DNA from: Quadrisphaera setariae
Lineage (GTDB): Bacteria > Actinomycetota > Actinomycetes > Actinomycetales > Quadrisphaeraceae
Length of the DNA: 64,000 nt
Direction of reading: 5' to 3'
NCBI RefSeq assembly: GCF_008041935.1
Contig: NZ_VKAC01000009.1
Span: forward strand, 1-64,000
The notes under the pieces are model-generated. The model was given only the letters and a program-made list of their open reading frames with translations, searched no databases and had not been told where the DNA came from. Shown piece by piece: positions 54,347 to 61,817 of this stretch. Position numbers and translations under genes: made by a program. Position 1 is the stretch's first letter, and each line of letters starts with the position of its first letter.

Positions 54347-56347
54347 TCAGGCGTCGGCCGGTGCGCTCTCGGACGAGCCCTCGCCGGCGCTCTCCGACGC
54401 ACCCTCAGCGCCGGTCTCGCCGGAGGCCTGGCCGGCGCGACCGCGACCGCGGCCGCCGCGACGGCGGCGACGGCGGGGAGCGCCCTCGGCACCCTCACCG
54501 TCGGGACCCGTACCGCCGTCGCCGCCGGAGCGGTCGGGCAGGGCGATCTGGTCCAGGGTGGTCGGCTCGCCGCCCTCGGAGGTCACCAGCGAGGTGCCCT
54601 CCTCCGTCGTCGCAGCTGCCGCCGCACCGGACTGGTCGGCTCCGCTGCCACCGCGACGACGACGGCGGCGGGGACGCCCCTCGCCGGAGCCGTCCTGCGA
54701 CTCCTCGGAGCCCTCGACGCGCTCGGGGCGCTCGGGGCGTGCGGGGCGCTCAGCGCGCTCGGTCCGCTCAGGGCGGTCCGAGCGCTCGCCACCGCGACCA
54801 CGGCCGCCGTCGCGACCACCGTCACGACCGCCGCGTCCTCCGCGACCGCCGTCACGGCCACCCCGCTCGCCGTCGCGTCCGCCGTTGCGGCGGCCGGTCT
54901 CGCCGAGGTCCTCGAGCTCCTCCGCGTCCAGGCCGGCGCGGGTGCGCGCCGCACGCGGCAGGCGGCCCTTGGTGCCGGCGGGGATGCCCAGGTCCTCGTA
55001 GAGGTGGGGGGAGGTGGAGTAGGTCTCGACGGGCTCGGGGATGCCCAGGTCGAGGGTCCTGTCGATCATCGTCCAGCGGTGCAGGTCGTCCCAGTCGACG
55101 AACGTCACCGCGGTGCCCGTGGCGCCCGCGCGGCCGGTGCGGCCGATGCGGTGCAGGTAGGTCTTCTCGTCCTCGGGGCACTGGTAGTTCACGACGTGCG
55201 TGACGTCGCTGACGTCGATGCCGCGGGCGGCGACGTCGGTGGCGACCAGGACGTCGACCTTGCCGTTGCGGAACGCGCGCAGCGCCTGCTCGCGGGCGCC
55301 CTGGCCCAGGTCGCCGTGGAGCGGCGCGGCGGCGAACCCGCGCTCGACGAGGTCGTCGGCCACCTTGGCGGCGGTCCGCTTGGTGCGCGCGAAGACGATC
55401 GTCAGGCCGCGGCCGTCGGCCTGGAGGATGCGCGCGAGCACCTCGACCTTGTCCATGGCGTGCGCGCGGTAGATGTACTGGGTGGTGGCCTTGACCGTGG
55501 CGCCGTCGTCATCGGGGTCGGCGGCGCGGATGTGCGTCGGCTGGCTCATGTAGCGCCGGGCCATGGCGACCACGGGGCCGGGCATGGTGGCCGAGAAGAG
55601 CAGCGTCTGGCGGCCCGCGGGGGTCTGCGCCAGCAGCTTCTCGACGTCGGGCAGGAAGCCCAGGTCGAGCATCTCGTCGGCCTCGTCGAGGACGACGGCC
55701 CGGGCCGCGGCCAGGCTGAGGTGGCCCTGCTGCGCCAGGTCGAGCAGGCGGCCGGGGGTGCCGACGACCACCTCGACGCCGCGCTGCAGCGCCTCGACCT
55801 GCGGCTCGAAGGCGCGGCCGCCGTAGATGACGAGCACGCGGGCGGCGCGGTCGGTGGCGGCGCGCTCGAGGTCCCGGGCGACCTGCACGGCCAGCTCACG
55901 GGTGGGGACGACGACGAGCGCCTGCGGCTTCCCGGGCGCCTCGAGGGCGTCCCAGCCGTCCTCGCCAGGACCGGTCACGCGCTGGATGACGGGCACGCCG
56001 AAGCCGAGCGTCTTGCCGGTGCCGGTCTTGGCCTGGCCGATGATGTCGTGGCCCGCCAGCGCGACCGGCAGCGTCATCGCCTGGATCGGGAACGGGTGGG
56101 TGATGCCGGCCCGGTCCAGCGCGGCGACGATCTTGGGCTCGACGCCGTAGTCGGCGAAGGACTTCTGCGCCAGCACCTCGACGGTGGGCGTCTCGTCGTC
56201 ACCGGCGAGGATCGCGTCCTCGGGGAGGGTCGAGCGGTCGGCGTCGCTGGCAGCGACCACCTCGACCTGCTCGCCGTCGACCGCGGTCTGGGCGTCGGTC
56301 GGCACAGCGGTCTGGCTGTCGGTCTGGTCGGTGCTGGTGTCGGGCAC
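54347..56347 (-). CDS. DEAD-box RNA helicase (RhlE type)
   Basis: A 666-residue helicase. The Q motif (SFADYGVEPKIVAALDRAGITHPFPIQ), Walker A AKTGTGKT, PTREL, TPGR, DEAD, SAT and HRIGRTGRAG are all present. After residue 450 comes a long charged tail with many GGRDGG/RGG units and a basic RRRRRR patch, typical of RNA-binding tails in actinobacterial RhlE. It unwinds structured RNA in ribosome assembly, decay or cold response. The GTG at 56347 has GAGG 6 nt upstream; a GTG at 56359 is also open. A perfect TTGACA on the minus strand at 56468-56473 could be its -35. Confidence 0.92.
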   Translation of the reverse strand: MPDTSTDQTDSQTAVPTDAQTAVDGEQVEVVAASDADRSTLPEDAILAGDDETPTVEVLAQKSFADYGVEPKIVAALDRAGITHPFPIQAMTLPVALAGHDIIGQAKTGTGKTLGFGVPVIQRVTGPGEDGWDALEAPGKPQALVVVPTRELAVQVARDLERAATDRAARVLVIYGGRAFEPQVEALQRGVEVVVGTPGRLLDLAQQGHLSLAAARAVVLDEADEMLDLGFLPDVEKLLAQTPAGRQTLLFSATMPGPVVAMARRYMSQPTHIRAADPDDDGATVKATTQYIYRAHAMDKVEVLARILQADGRGLTIVFARTKRTAAKVADDLVERGFAAAPLHGDLGQGAREQALRAFRNGKVDVLVATDVAARGIDVSDVTHVVNYQCPEDEKTYLHRIGRTGRAGATGTAVTFVDWDDLHRWTMIDRTLDLGIPEPVETYSTSPHLYEDLGIPAGTKGRLPRAARTRAGLDAEELEDLGETGRRNGGRDGERGGRDGGRGGRGGRDGGRDGGRGRGGERSDRPERTERAERPARPERPERVEGSEESQDGSGEGRPRRRRRRGGSGADQSGAAAAATTEEGTSLVTSEGGEPTTLDQIALPDRSGGDGGTGPDGEGAEGAPRRRRRRGGRGRGRAGQASGETGAEGASESAGEGSSESAPADA

Positions 56348-56511
56348 GCGTGGCCTCACGTCTCAGTGGCGGGAGCTCGTCGGGCGCCGGTCAGTGGTGA
56401 CGGCGCGGCTCGGACGGCTCCGCGGCGGTTCGGCTGCCGATCGTGGCAGCGACCGGTCGACCGAGGTTGTCAAGCCCCATGCTACCGGCGCCCGCCGTCG
56501 GGGCGTCGTCC

Positions 56512-56517
56512 TAGTCT
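56512..56517 (+). promoter_or_regulatory. -10 box of the ferritin-like gene (leaderless type)
   Basis: TAGTCT ends 7 nt before the ATG at 56525, with no Shine-Dalgarno sequence. Confidence 0.5.
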
Positions 56518-56524
56518 GATCGGC

Positions 56525-57244
56525 ATGACGCCGCCCCGACTGAGCCGGAACTCCGACGGGCCTGGTGGGACCGCCGCGGGAGGTCGTGGCGGCGGCGCCC
56601 TGCAGGCCGAGGTCGACCTGCTGGGTGCCCTGGCCTACGGCGAGCTGACCGGCTTCCTGCGCCTGTCGGCCCACGCCGACAAGGCGCCGACGCTGGAGCA
56701 GACCGCCGAGGTGGGCGCGCTCGCCGTGGAGGAGTTCCGCCACTACACGCTGCTCGTCGAGCGGCTGCGCTCGCTGGGCGCGGACCCGCAGGCAGCGATG
56801 CGGCCGTTCGTGGCGGCCGTGGACGCCTACCACGAGCGCACCACCCCCAACGACTGGCTGGAGGGCCTGCTCAAGGCCTACGTGGGGGAGGGCATCGCCA
56901 CCGACTTCTACCGGGAGGTGGCGGCGTTCGCCCCCGCACCCACCCGCGAGCTGGTGGAGAAGCTGCTCGACGAGACCAGCGGTGCGGAGTTCGTCGTGGG
57001 CGCGGTGCGCGAGGCCACCGAGCGCGACCCGCGCGTCGCCGGCCGCCTGGCCCTGTGGGGCCGCCGCCTGGTGGGAGAGGCCCTCAGCCAGGCGCAGCGC
57101 GTGGCCGCGGACCGGGACTCGCTCACGGTGCTGCTCGTGGAGGGCGGCGGGGCGGGGACGGACCTCGTGGCCATCGGCAAGATGTTCAACCGGCTCACGG
57201 AGAACCACGTGCGCCGCATGCTGCGCCTGGGCCTCACCGCCTGA
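56525..57244 (+). CDS. Ferritin-like fold protein (MiaE-like, actinobacterial)
   Basis: A 239-residue all-helical protein. EVDLLGALAYGELTGFLRLSAHADKAP, VEEFRHYTLLVERL, YVGEGIATDFYREVAAF and DETSGAEFVVGAVREATERD (four helices between 35 and 190) supply the Glu and Glu-x-x-His type ligands of a ferritin-like di-iron site. Related proteins are called tRNA 2-methylthio-N6-isopentenyladenosine hydroxylase-like, though the true activity is unknown. It is divergent from the DEAD helicase, as in other actinobacteria, so the two may share control. Confidence 0.78.
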   Translation: MTPPRLSRNSDGPGGTAAGGRGGGALQAEVDLLGALAYGELTGFLRLSAHADKAPTLEQTAEVGALAVEEFRHYTLLVERLRSLGADPQAAMRPFVAAVDAYHERTTPNDWLEGLLKAYVGEGIATDFYREVAAFAPAPTRELVEKLLDETSGAEFVVGAVREATERDPRVAGRLALWGRRLVGEALSQAQRVAADRDSLTVLLVEGGGAGTDLVAIGKMFNRLTENHVRRMLRLGLTA

Positions 57245-57352
57245 CCGGCGCACCGCGCCCCGCGCCGCGCGCCGGAGCGCTCTCCCGCCCTGACCGCGGG
57301 GGCCGCTCCAGCGCCAGCGCAGTGCCAGGTCTCGCGCCAGCGCGAGGGCCCC

Positions 57353-57370
57353 GAGGCCGGATCCGGCCTC
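57353..57370. terminator. 18-nt palindrome between convergent genes
   Basis: GAGGCCGGATCCGGCCTC is a perfect palindrome. A second small stem CTCGCG-CCAG-CGCGAG is at 57331-57346. Both lie in the 203-bp gap between the ferritin-like gene and the SDR gene; nothing else was seen there. Confidence 0.5.
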
Positions 57371-57447
57371 CAGGACCTGCCAGTGCGTGCGGCCCGTGAG
57401 GCGCGCAGAGCTCGCGCCCACCCGCCGGCCTCGACGGGAGCGACCCG

Positions 57448-58230
57448 TCAGCGCTGGGCGGCGAGCCAGTCGGCGAAGGTCTGCCGGCCGAGGCGGGCCC
57501 AGGGGCCGGGCAGGGCGAGGCCGCGACGCAGCCCCGCGCCGAAAGCGCCGGGCAGCGGCACCTGCACCACGCGCGCCTCGCGGCCCTGGGCGCGCAGCCA
57601 GCGGCGCACGAGGTCGGCCATGACCTCCACCCGCGGACCCGCCAGGTCTCGCACCGCACCGCGCGGCTGCCCGCTGGCCAGCACCACCAGCTCGTCGGCC
57701 ACCTCGGCCGCGGCCACCGGCTGGCTGACGAACTCCGGCACGAGGACCACCCGGGGGTCCCGGCCGGGCGCCGCCAGGGCGCCGAGCGCGGCGAGCCCGG
57801 GCACGAGCTCGTGGAACTGCGTGGTGCGCAGCAGCGTCCACCCGCCGTCGCGCCGGGTGGTCAGCAGCCGCTCCTGGAGGGCCTTCCCGGCGTAGTAGCC
57901 GGCGTCGACGCGCGCCGCGCCGACGATCGACAGCGCCAGGTGGTGCGGGACGCCGGCGGAGCGCCCGGCCTCCAGCAGCGCCGTCGTCGTCGTCCTGAAG
58001 AAGGCCCGGCTGCCCGCGGCGGTCTGCGCAGCGGCGCTGGTGGGACCGAGGACGTCGACCACGGCGTCGCAGCCCTCCAGCGCACCGACGAGCGCGGTGC
58101 GCGGACCGCGGAGGACGTCGACGCCGGCCGAGCGGCTGAGGACGACGGGCTCGTGGCCCGCCGCCCGCAGCCGCTCGACCACGAGGCGGCCGACGACACC
58201 CGTGCCGCCGGCCACCGCGACGCGGCTCAC
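57448..58230 (-). CDS. NAD(P)-binding atypical SDR (NmrA/complex I subunit-like)
   Basis: A 260-residue Rossmann protein beginning VAVAGGTGVVGRLVVERL. The NAD(P) motif is AGGTGVVG at residues 6-13; the active-site region has YYAGKALQERLL (Y-x3-K). Such proteins bind NAD(P)H and may act as reductases, sensors or assembly factors. GTG start 2 nt after the DUF3107 stop, so the two are probably cotranscribed. Confidence 0.78.
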   Translation of the reverse strand: MSRVAVAGGTGVVGRLVVERLRAAGHEPVVLSRSAGVDVLRGPRTALVGALEGCDAVVDVLGPTSAAAQTAAGSRAFFRTTTTALLEAGRSAGVPHHLALSIVGAARVDAGYYAGKALQERLLTTRRDGGWTLLRTTQFHELVPGLAALGALAAPGRDPRVVLVPEFVSQPVAAAEVADELVVLASGQPRGAVRDLAGPRVEVMADLVRRWLRAQGREARVVQVPLPGAFGAGLRRGLALPGPWARLGRQTFADWLAAQR

Positions 58231-58232
58231 CC

Positions 58233-58457
58233 TCAGAGCGCGCCGAAGCCGACGCCGCGCTTCTCCTCGGAGCCGATCTCCACGAAGGCGATCGCCGCAC
58301 CGGGGACCAGCACGGTGCGGCCGCGCTCGTCCTTGAGGGTCAGCGTGGTGCCGCCCTTGAGCGCGGCGCTGACCGCGGCGCTGACGTCGGCGACGCTGTC
58401 GTTGGACTCCAGCACCACCTCGCGGGGGCTGTTCTGCACGCCGATCCGGATCTCCAC
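58233..58457 (-). CDS. DUF3107 family small protein
   Basis: A 74-residue protein of the DUF3107 family, the homologue of mycobacterial TB9.4 (Rv3208A). It starts VEIRIGVQNSPREVVLES with a GTG at 58457, four bases after AGGAGG on the minus strand. The family is short, soluble and conserved in actinobacteria; function unknown. Confidence 0.92.
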   Translation of the reverse strand: MEIRIGVQNSPREVVLESNDSVADVSAAVSAALKGGTTLTLKDERGRTVLVPGAAIAFVEIGSEEKRGVGFGAL

Positions 58458-58660
58458 GGGGCCTCCTGTGCTGGATGTGCTGATGGCTGTCCTGCGTGCG
58501 CACCGCGTGCGCAGGGCTCCATCCTGCACCGAGGGGTCGTGGGCGCTCGCAGGACGAGTGCTGGCGTTCGCCCTCGCCGAACCCGCCAGGTCTGTGACAC
58601 TCCGTGAATCGCCCACCACAGGGCGCTCATGCACTGCCGACCACCGCCGGGAGGCGCACG

Positions 58661-59584
58661 ATGACCGGTCAGACGATCGGCCAGACCACCGACCGCACCG
58701 CATCGCGCGTCGACGACGTCGTGAGGGTCGCGCTGACCGTGCCGGGTGTCACGGGCGTGCGCGTGCAGCCCGACGCCGACGGCTCGGCCACCGTCCGCCT
58801 CGAGCTGGCGCCGGGTGCCGACGAGCAGCAGGTGGCCGCCGCCGTGGAGGCCGCGCTCGAGCGCGACGCCGCCGTCGGCCCGGTCGCTCCCGAGCAGGCG
58901 CCCCCGCAGGCTCCCGGCGCCGAGCCCGGCCCCGGGCCGGTGGCGCTCGTCGCTCCGGTCGCCGTCGCGGGCGCTGCCCCGGCTGCCGACGGCGCTCCCG
59001 CCCCGGAGGCGCCCGCGCCCCGTGCCGGGGCGCGCGTGCCCATGCCGGCCGTCACCCCTGAGAAGACCGAGCGCGCCGAGCGGCCCGACCGCCCGCGCAC
59101 GGGTCGCATCTCGGTCCCGCCGCTGAGCGCCTCCTCCGTGGCGGCGACCCCCGCCCCGCAGTGGTTGGGCGACGTCACCCCGGAGCCGAAGGGCGACGGC
59201 GGCGAGCGCCTCGTGCTGGAGCGCGTGCAGGTGGTCACCGAGGGCCTGTCCACCACGGCCACCGTGGTGCTGGCCCGGGGTCGTGCCGTGCACACCGGCG
59301 TCGCGGAGTCCGCGAACACGCCGGCCGGCGGCCCGCGGGCGCTCGCGTCGGCGACGCTGCGCGCCCTGGAGTCCGCCGCGGGCGGCAGCCTGCGCGCCGA
59401 GGTCGAGGCCGTGCGCCCCTGCGAGCTGGACGGCCGCGCCGCCGTCACGGTGATGGTCGGCACGGCGAGCGCTCGCGGCAGCGAGCAGCTGGTCGGCACC
59501 GCGCTCGAGGGCGGCTCCCAGCCCGCCGTCGTGAGGGCCGTCCTGGCGGCCTGCAACCGCCGCCTCGCGCCCGACCTGGGCTGA
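58661..59584 (+). CDS. Uncharacterised two-domain protein
   Basis: A 307-residue soluble protein. Residues 15-75 form a small alpha/beta domain (VRVALTVPGVTGVRVQPDADG, ATVRLELAPGADEQQVAAAVEAAL) of ACT-like or heavy-metal-domain-like appearance. After a Pro/Ala linker of about 100 residues, residues 180-305 form a second domain (LERVQVVTEGLSTTATVVLARGRAVHTGV, LASATLRALES, AVTVMVGTASARGSEQLVG) that resembles the allosteric domain of isopropylmalate synthases but has no catalytic partner. GGGAGG precedes the ATG. Role unknown. Confidence 0.6.
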   Translation: MTGQTIGQTTDRTASRVDDVVRVALTVPGVTGVRVQPDADGSATVRLELAPGADEQQVAAAVEAALERDAAVGPVAPEQAPPQAPGAEPGPGPVALVAPVAVAGAAPAADGAPAPEAPAPRAGARVPMPAVTPEKTERAERPDRPRTGRISVPPLSASSVAATPAPQWLGDVTPEPKGDGGERLVLERVQVVTEGLSTTATVVLARGRAVHTGVAESANTPAGGPRALASATLRALESAAGGSLRAEVEAVRPCELDGRAAVTVMVGTASARGSEQLVGTALEGGSQPAVVRAVLAACNRRLAPDLG

Positions 59585-59602
59585 CCCGCCCCCTCTCCTC
59601 CT

Positions 59603-59624
59603 CGCACTTTCCGCGGCAAGTGCG
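59603..59624. repeat. REP-like 22-nt hairpin repeat, copy 3 (inverted)
   Basis: CGCACTT (59603-59609) and AAGTGCG (59618-59624) with an 8-nt loop. Read on the minus strand it matches the copy at 20142-20163 at 21 of 22 positions. Confidence 0.65.
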
Positions 59625-59636
59625 TCACTCGCACCA

Positions 59637-59672
59637 CCCATGTCGCACCTTGTGCGGAAAGTGCGACATGGG
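59637..59672. terminator. Hairpin containing a degenerate fourth repeat copy
   Basis: CCCATGTCGCAC (59637-59648) pairs exactly with 59661-59672. The stretch 59644-59665 is a weaker match (about 18 of 22) to the 22-nt repeat in direct orientation. It lies 22 nt before the moeZ-like gene. Confidence 0.6.
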
Positions 59673-59693
59673 AGGGCGTGCGAGAGTTGAGCG

Positions 59694-60869
59694 GTGGAGC
59701 CGCTCGTCGAGCCCGGCCCGCCGCTGACCCCCGAGGAGCGCCAGCGGTGGTCGCGCCACCTCCTGCTGCCCAGCGTCGGTGAGCTCGGCCAGCGCCGGCT
59801 GCGCGCCGCGCGGGTCGGCGTCGTCGGGGCCGGGGGCCTGGGCTCCCCGGTGCTCGCCTACCTCGCGGCCGCGGGCGTCGGTGAGCTGGTGGTCGTCGAC
59901 GACGACGTCGTCGAGGCCTCCAACCTCCAGCGGCAGGTGCTGCACGGCGCCTCGGACGTCGGGCGGCCCAAGGTCGACTCCGCCGCCGACGCCCTGGCCC
60001 GCCAGGCGCCCTGGACCTCCGTGGTCCGCGCGCCCGAGCGCCTCACCGCCGGCAACGCCGCGCGGCTGCTCGCCGGCTGCCACCTCGTCATCGACGGCGC
60101 GGACAACTTCGCCACCCGCTACGCCGTGGCCGACGCCTGCGAGCAGCTGGGGGTGCCGGAGGTGTTCGGGTCGCTGCTGCAGCACGACGCGCAGGTCGCC
60201 GTGTTCTGGCCGGGCCACCCCTCGGGGGCCCCGGGCTACCGCGACCTGTTCCCCGCGCCGCCTCCGCCCGGCTCCGTGGCCTCCTGCGCCGAGGCCGGCG
60301 TGCTCGGCGCGCTGTGCGGCGTGGTGGGTTCGGTCATGGCCGTCGAGGCGGTGAAGCTGCTGGTGGGAGCGGGGGAGCCGCTGCTCGGCCGGCTGCTGGT
60401 CCTCGACGCGATGGCGATGTCCTGGCGGACCGTGCGCGTGCGCGCCTCCGCCGCTCAGGACGACGACGAGCGCGGCGGCGCCCGGGCTGCTGGCGCTGGC
60501 GGGCACGGTGCCGCGGTGCCGCAGCCGCGCGCCGAGGAGCCGCTGCCCGCCGACGCCGAGGTCACGCCGCGCGAGCTCGCCGAGGCGCTGGCCGGCGGCG
60601 CCGACGTCGTCCTCGTGGACGTGCGGACGGCCGCGGAGCGGTCGCTGGGGTCGCTGCCGGGCGCCATCTCCGTCCCGCTGGAGGACGCCGTGGCCGGGGT
60701 CCTGCCGCCGCTGCCGCCGGGGCGCGTGGTGGTGCACTGCCGCTCCGGCGCCCGCTCCGAGCGGGCCGTGCGCGCGCTGCGCGCCGCCGGTCGCACCGAG
60801 GTGGCGCACCTGCGCGGGGGCCTGCTGGCGTGGGCCGCAGACGTCGACCCCGGGCTCGTGGTGGCCTGA
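59694..60869 (+). CDS. moeZ: ThiF/MoeB adenylyltransferase fused to rhodanese (MoeZ-like)
   Basis: A 391-residue protein that activates and sulfurates the C-terminal glycine of small ubiquitin-like sulfur carriers (MoaD, ThiS, CysO). The ATP site is GVVGAGGLGSPVLAYLA (about 41-57), with DDDVVEASNLQRQ and the catalytic SCAEAGVLG cysteine; a rhodanese domain follows from about residue 290 with active-site C-R-S-G-A-R. The CxxC zinc pairs typical of MoeB are missing (where CPxCG is expected the sequence is RVRASAAQDDDE). The start GTG at 59694 is in frame with the conserved MEPLVEPGPPLTPEERQRWSRHLLLP region. Confidence 0.88.
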   Translation: MEPLVEPGPPLTPEERQRWSRHLLLPSVGELGQRRLRAARVGVVGAGGLGSPVLAYLAAAGVGELVVVDDDVVEASNLQRQVLHGASDVGRPKVDSAADALARQAPWTSVVRAPERLTAGNAARLLAGCHLVIDGADNFATRYAVADACEQLGVPEVFGSLLQHDAQVAVFWPGHPSGAPGYRDLFPAPPPPGSVASCAEAGVLGALCGVVGSVMAVEAVKLLVGAGEPLLGRLLVLDAMAMSWRTVRVRASAAQDDDERGGARAAGAGGHGAAVPQPRAEEPLPADAEVTPRELAEALAGGADVVLVDVRTAAERSLGSLPGAISVPLEDAVAGVLPPLPPGRVVVHCRSGARSERAVRALRAAGRTEVAHLRGGLLAWAADVDPGLVVA

Positions 60870-60874
60870 GCGCC

Positions 60875-60880
60875 TAGGCT
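60875..60880 (+). promoter_or_regulatory. -10 box of idi (leaderless type)
   Basis: TAGGCT ends 6 nt before the GTG at 60887, with no Shine-Dalgarno sequence. Confidence 0.5.
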
Positions 60881-60886
60881 CGTGCG

Positions 60887-61465
60887 GTGACGACCTCCCT
60901 GGCCGCCCCCGGCGCCGAGACGAGCGCGCCCGAGCTCGTGGTGCTCCTCGACGAGCAGCGCCGCCCCGTCGGCAGCACCCCGAAGGCGGGCGTGCACACC
61001 TCTGAGACCCCGCTCCACCTGGCGTTCTCCTGCTACGTCAGCGACACCCGCGGCCGGCTGCTCCTGACGCGCCGCGCGGTCTCCAAGCTCACCTGGCCGG
61101 GCGTGTGGACCAACTCCGTCTGCGGCCACCCCGCGCCCGGTGAGCCCTTCGAGGACGCCGTGCGCCGCCGCGCCCGCCAGGAGCTGGGCCTGGAGGTCCG
61201 TGACCTCGTCGAGCGCCTGCCCGACTTCGCCTACCGCGCAGTCGACGCCTCCGGGGTGGTGGAGAACGAGTTCTGCCCGGTCTTCACCGCCGTGGCCGAC
61301 GCCGACCCGGTGCCCGACCCCGACGAGGTCGCGGAGTGGGCGTGGGTCGAGTGGGACGACGCCGTGGTCCTCGCCGCGCGCACGCCGTTCGCCATCTCCC
61401 CGTGGGCCGTGCTGCAGCTGGGCCAGCTCAGCCAGCTGGAGCTCGGCGCAGGAGCGACCCGCTGA
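60887..61465 (+). CDS. idi: Isopentenyl-diphosphate delta-isomerase type 1
   Basis: A 192-residue Nudix-fold enzyme that interconverts isopentenyl and dimethylallyl diphosphate. The catalytic cysteine is in WTNSVCGHP and the catalytic glutamates in ENEFCPVF; metal ligands lie between (ARQELGLE). Length and motifs match bacterial type 1 Idi. It supports carotenoid, quinone and polyprenol synthesis. It stands alone behind its own -10 box, but its stop overlaps the CTG start of the ATL gene. Confidence 0.95.
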   Translation: MTTSLAAPGAETSAPELVVLLDEQRRPVGSTPKAGVHTSETPLHLAFSCYVSDTRGRLLLTRRAVSKLTWPGVWTNSVCGHPAPGEPFEDAVRRRARQELGLEVRDLVERLPDFAYRAVDASGVVENEFCPVFTAVADADPVPDPDEVAEWAWVEWDDAVVLAARTPFAISPWAVLQLGQLSQLELGAGATR

Positions 61466-61800
61466 CGCCACAGCACCGGCAGCGCCCACCCGGGCGCGCC
61501 TACATCGACGACGTCGGCCCCCTGGTCCTGGCCATCCCCGAGGGCATGGCGCTGACGTACGGCGACGTCGCCGAGCTCACCGGCTGGGGCGCCGCCCGCG
61601 CGGTCGGTGCGGTGATGAGCCAGCACGGGCACGAGCTGCCCTGGTGGCGCGTCGTACGCGCCGACGGTTCTCTTCCGGAAGGGCTGGTGCCCCGAGCGAT
61701 GATCCACTGGGCTGACGAGGGGCACCCGCTGGTGCTCGGCACCAGCCGGCTCGACCTGGCGAGGTGCCGCTGGGACGGCCCTGAGGACGCCCCCGCCTGA
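61462..61800 (+). CDS. Alkyltransferase-like (ATL) DNA-binding protein
   Basis: A 112-residue MGMT C-terminal-type domain (LAIPEGMALTYGDVAELTGW, then AVGAVMSQHGHELPWWRVVRADGSLPEG). Where alkylguanine transferases have PCHRV, this protein has PWWRV, so the acceptor cysteine is replaced by Trp and it cannot take up alkyl groups; ATL proteins mark O6-alkylguanine for excision repair. The reading frame fits a CTG start overlapping the idi stop (CTGA); the next ATG (about 61547) would remove part of the fold. Matches the MGMT gene near moeZ in mycobacteria. Confidence 0.85.
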   Translation: MTPQHRQRPPGRAYIDDVGPLVLAIPEGMALTYGDVAELTGWGAARAVGAVMSQHGHELPWWRVVRADGSLPEGLVPRAMIHWADEGHPLVLGTSRLDLARCRWDGPEDAPA

Positions 61801-61808
61801 GGGGGCGT
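61787..61808. terminator. Bidirectional hairpin over the ATL stop codon
   Basis: ACGCCCCC (61787-61794) pairs with GGGGGCGT (61801-61808) around GCCTGA, which includes the ATL stop. The convergent kinase gene ends at 61818. Confidence 0.75.
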
Positions 61809-61817
61809 GCGGGAGCG

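Noticed and set aside
53753-57244. A 1163-codon plus-strand open frame
   Set aside because: Most of it is antisense to the DEAD helicase and Rieske genes and has a composition expected of GC-rich shadow frames; only its last 239 codons (56525-57244) are a real gene.
57245-57447. A small gene in the gap after the ferritin-like gene
   Set aside because: The only frames are extensions of shadow frames; the gap is better explained by palindromes between convergent genes.
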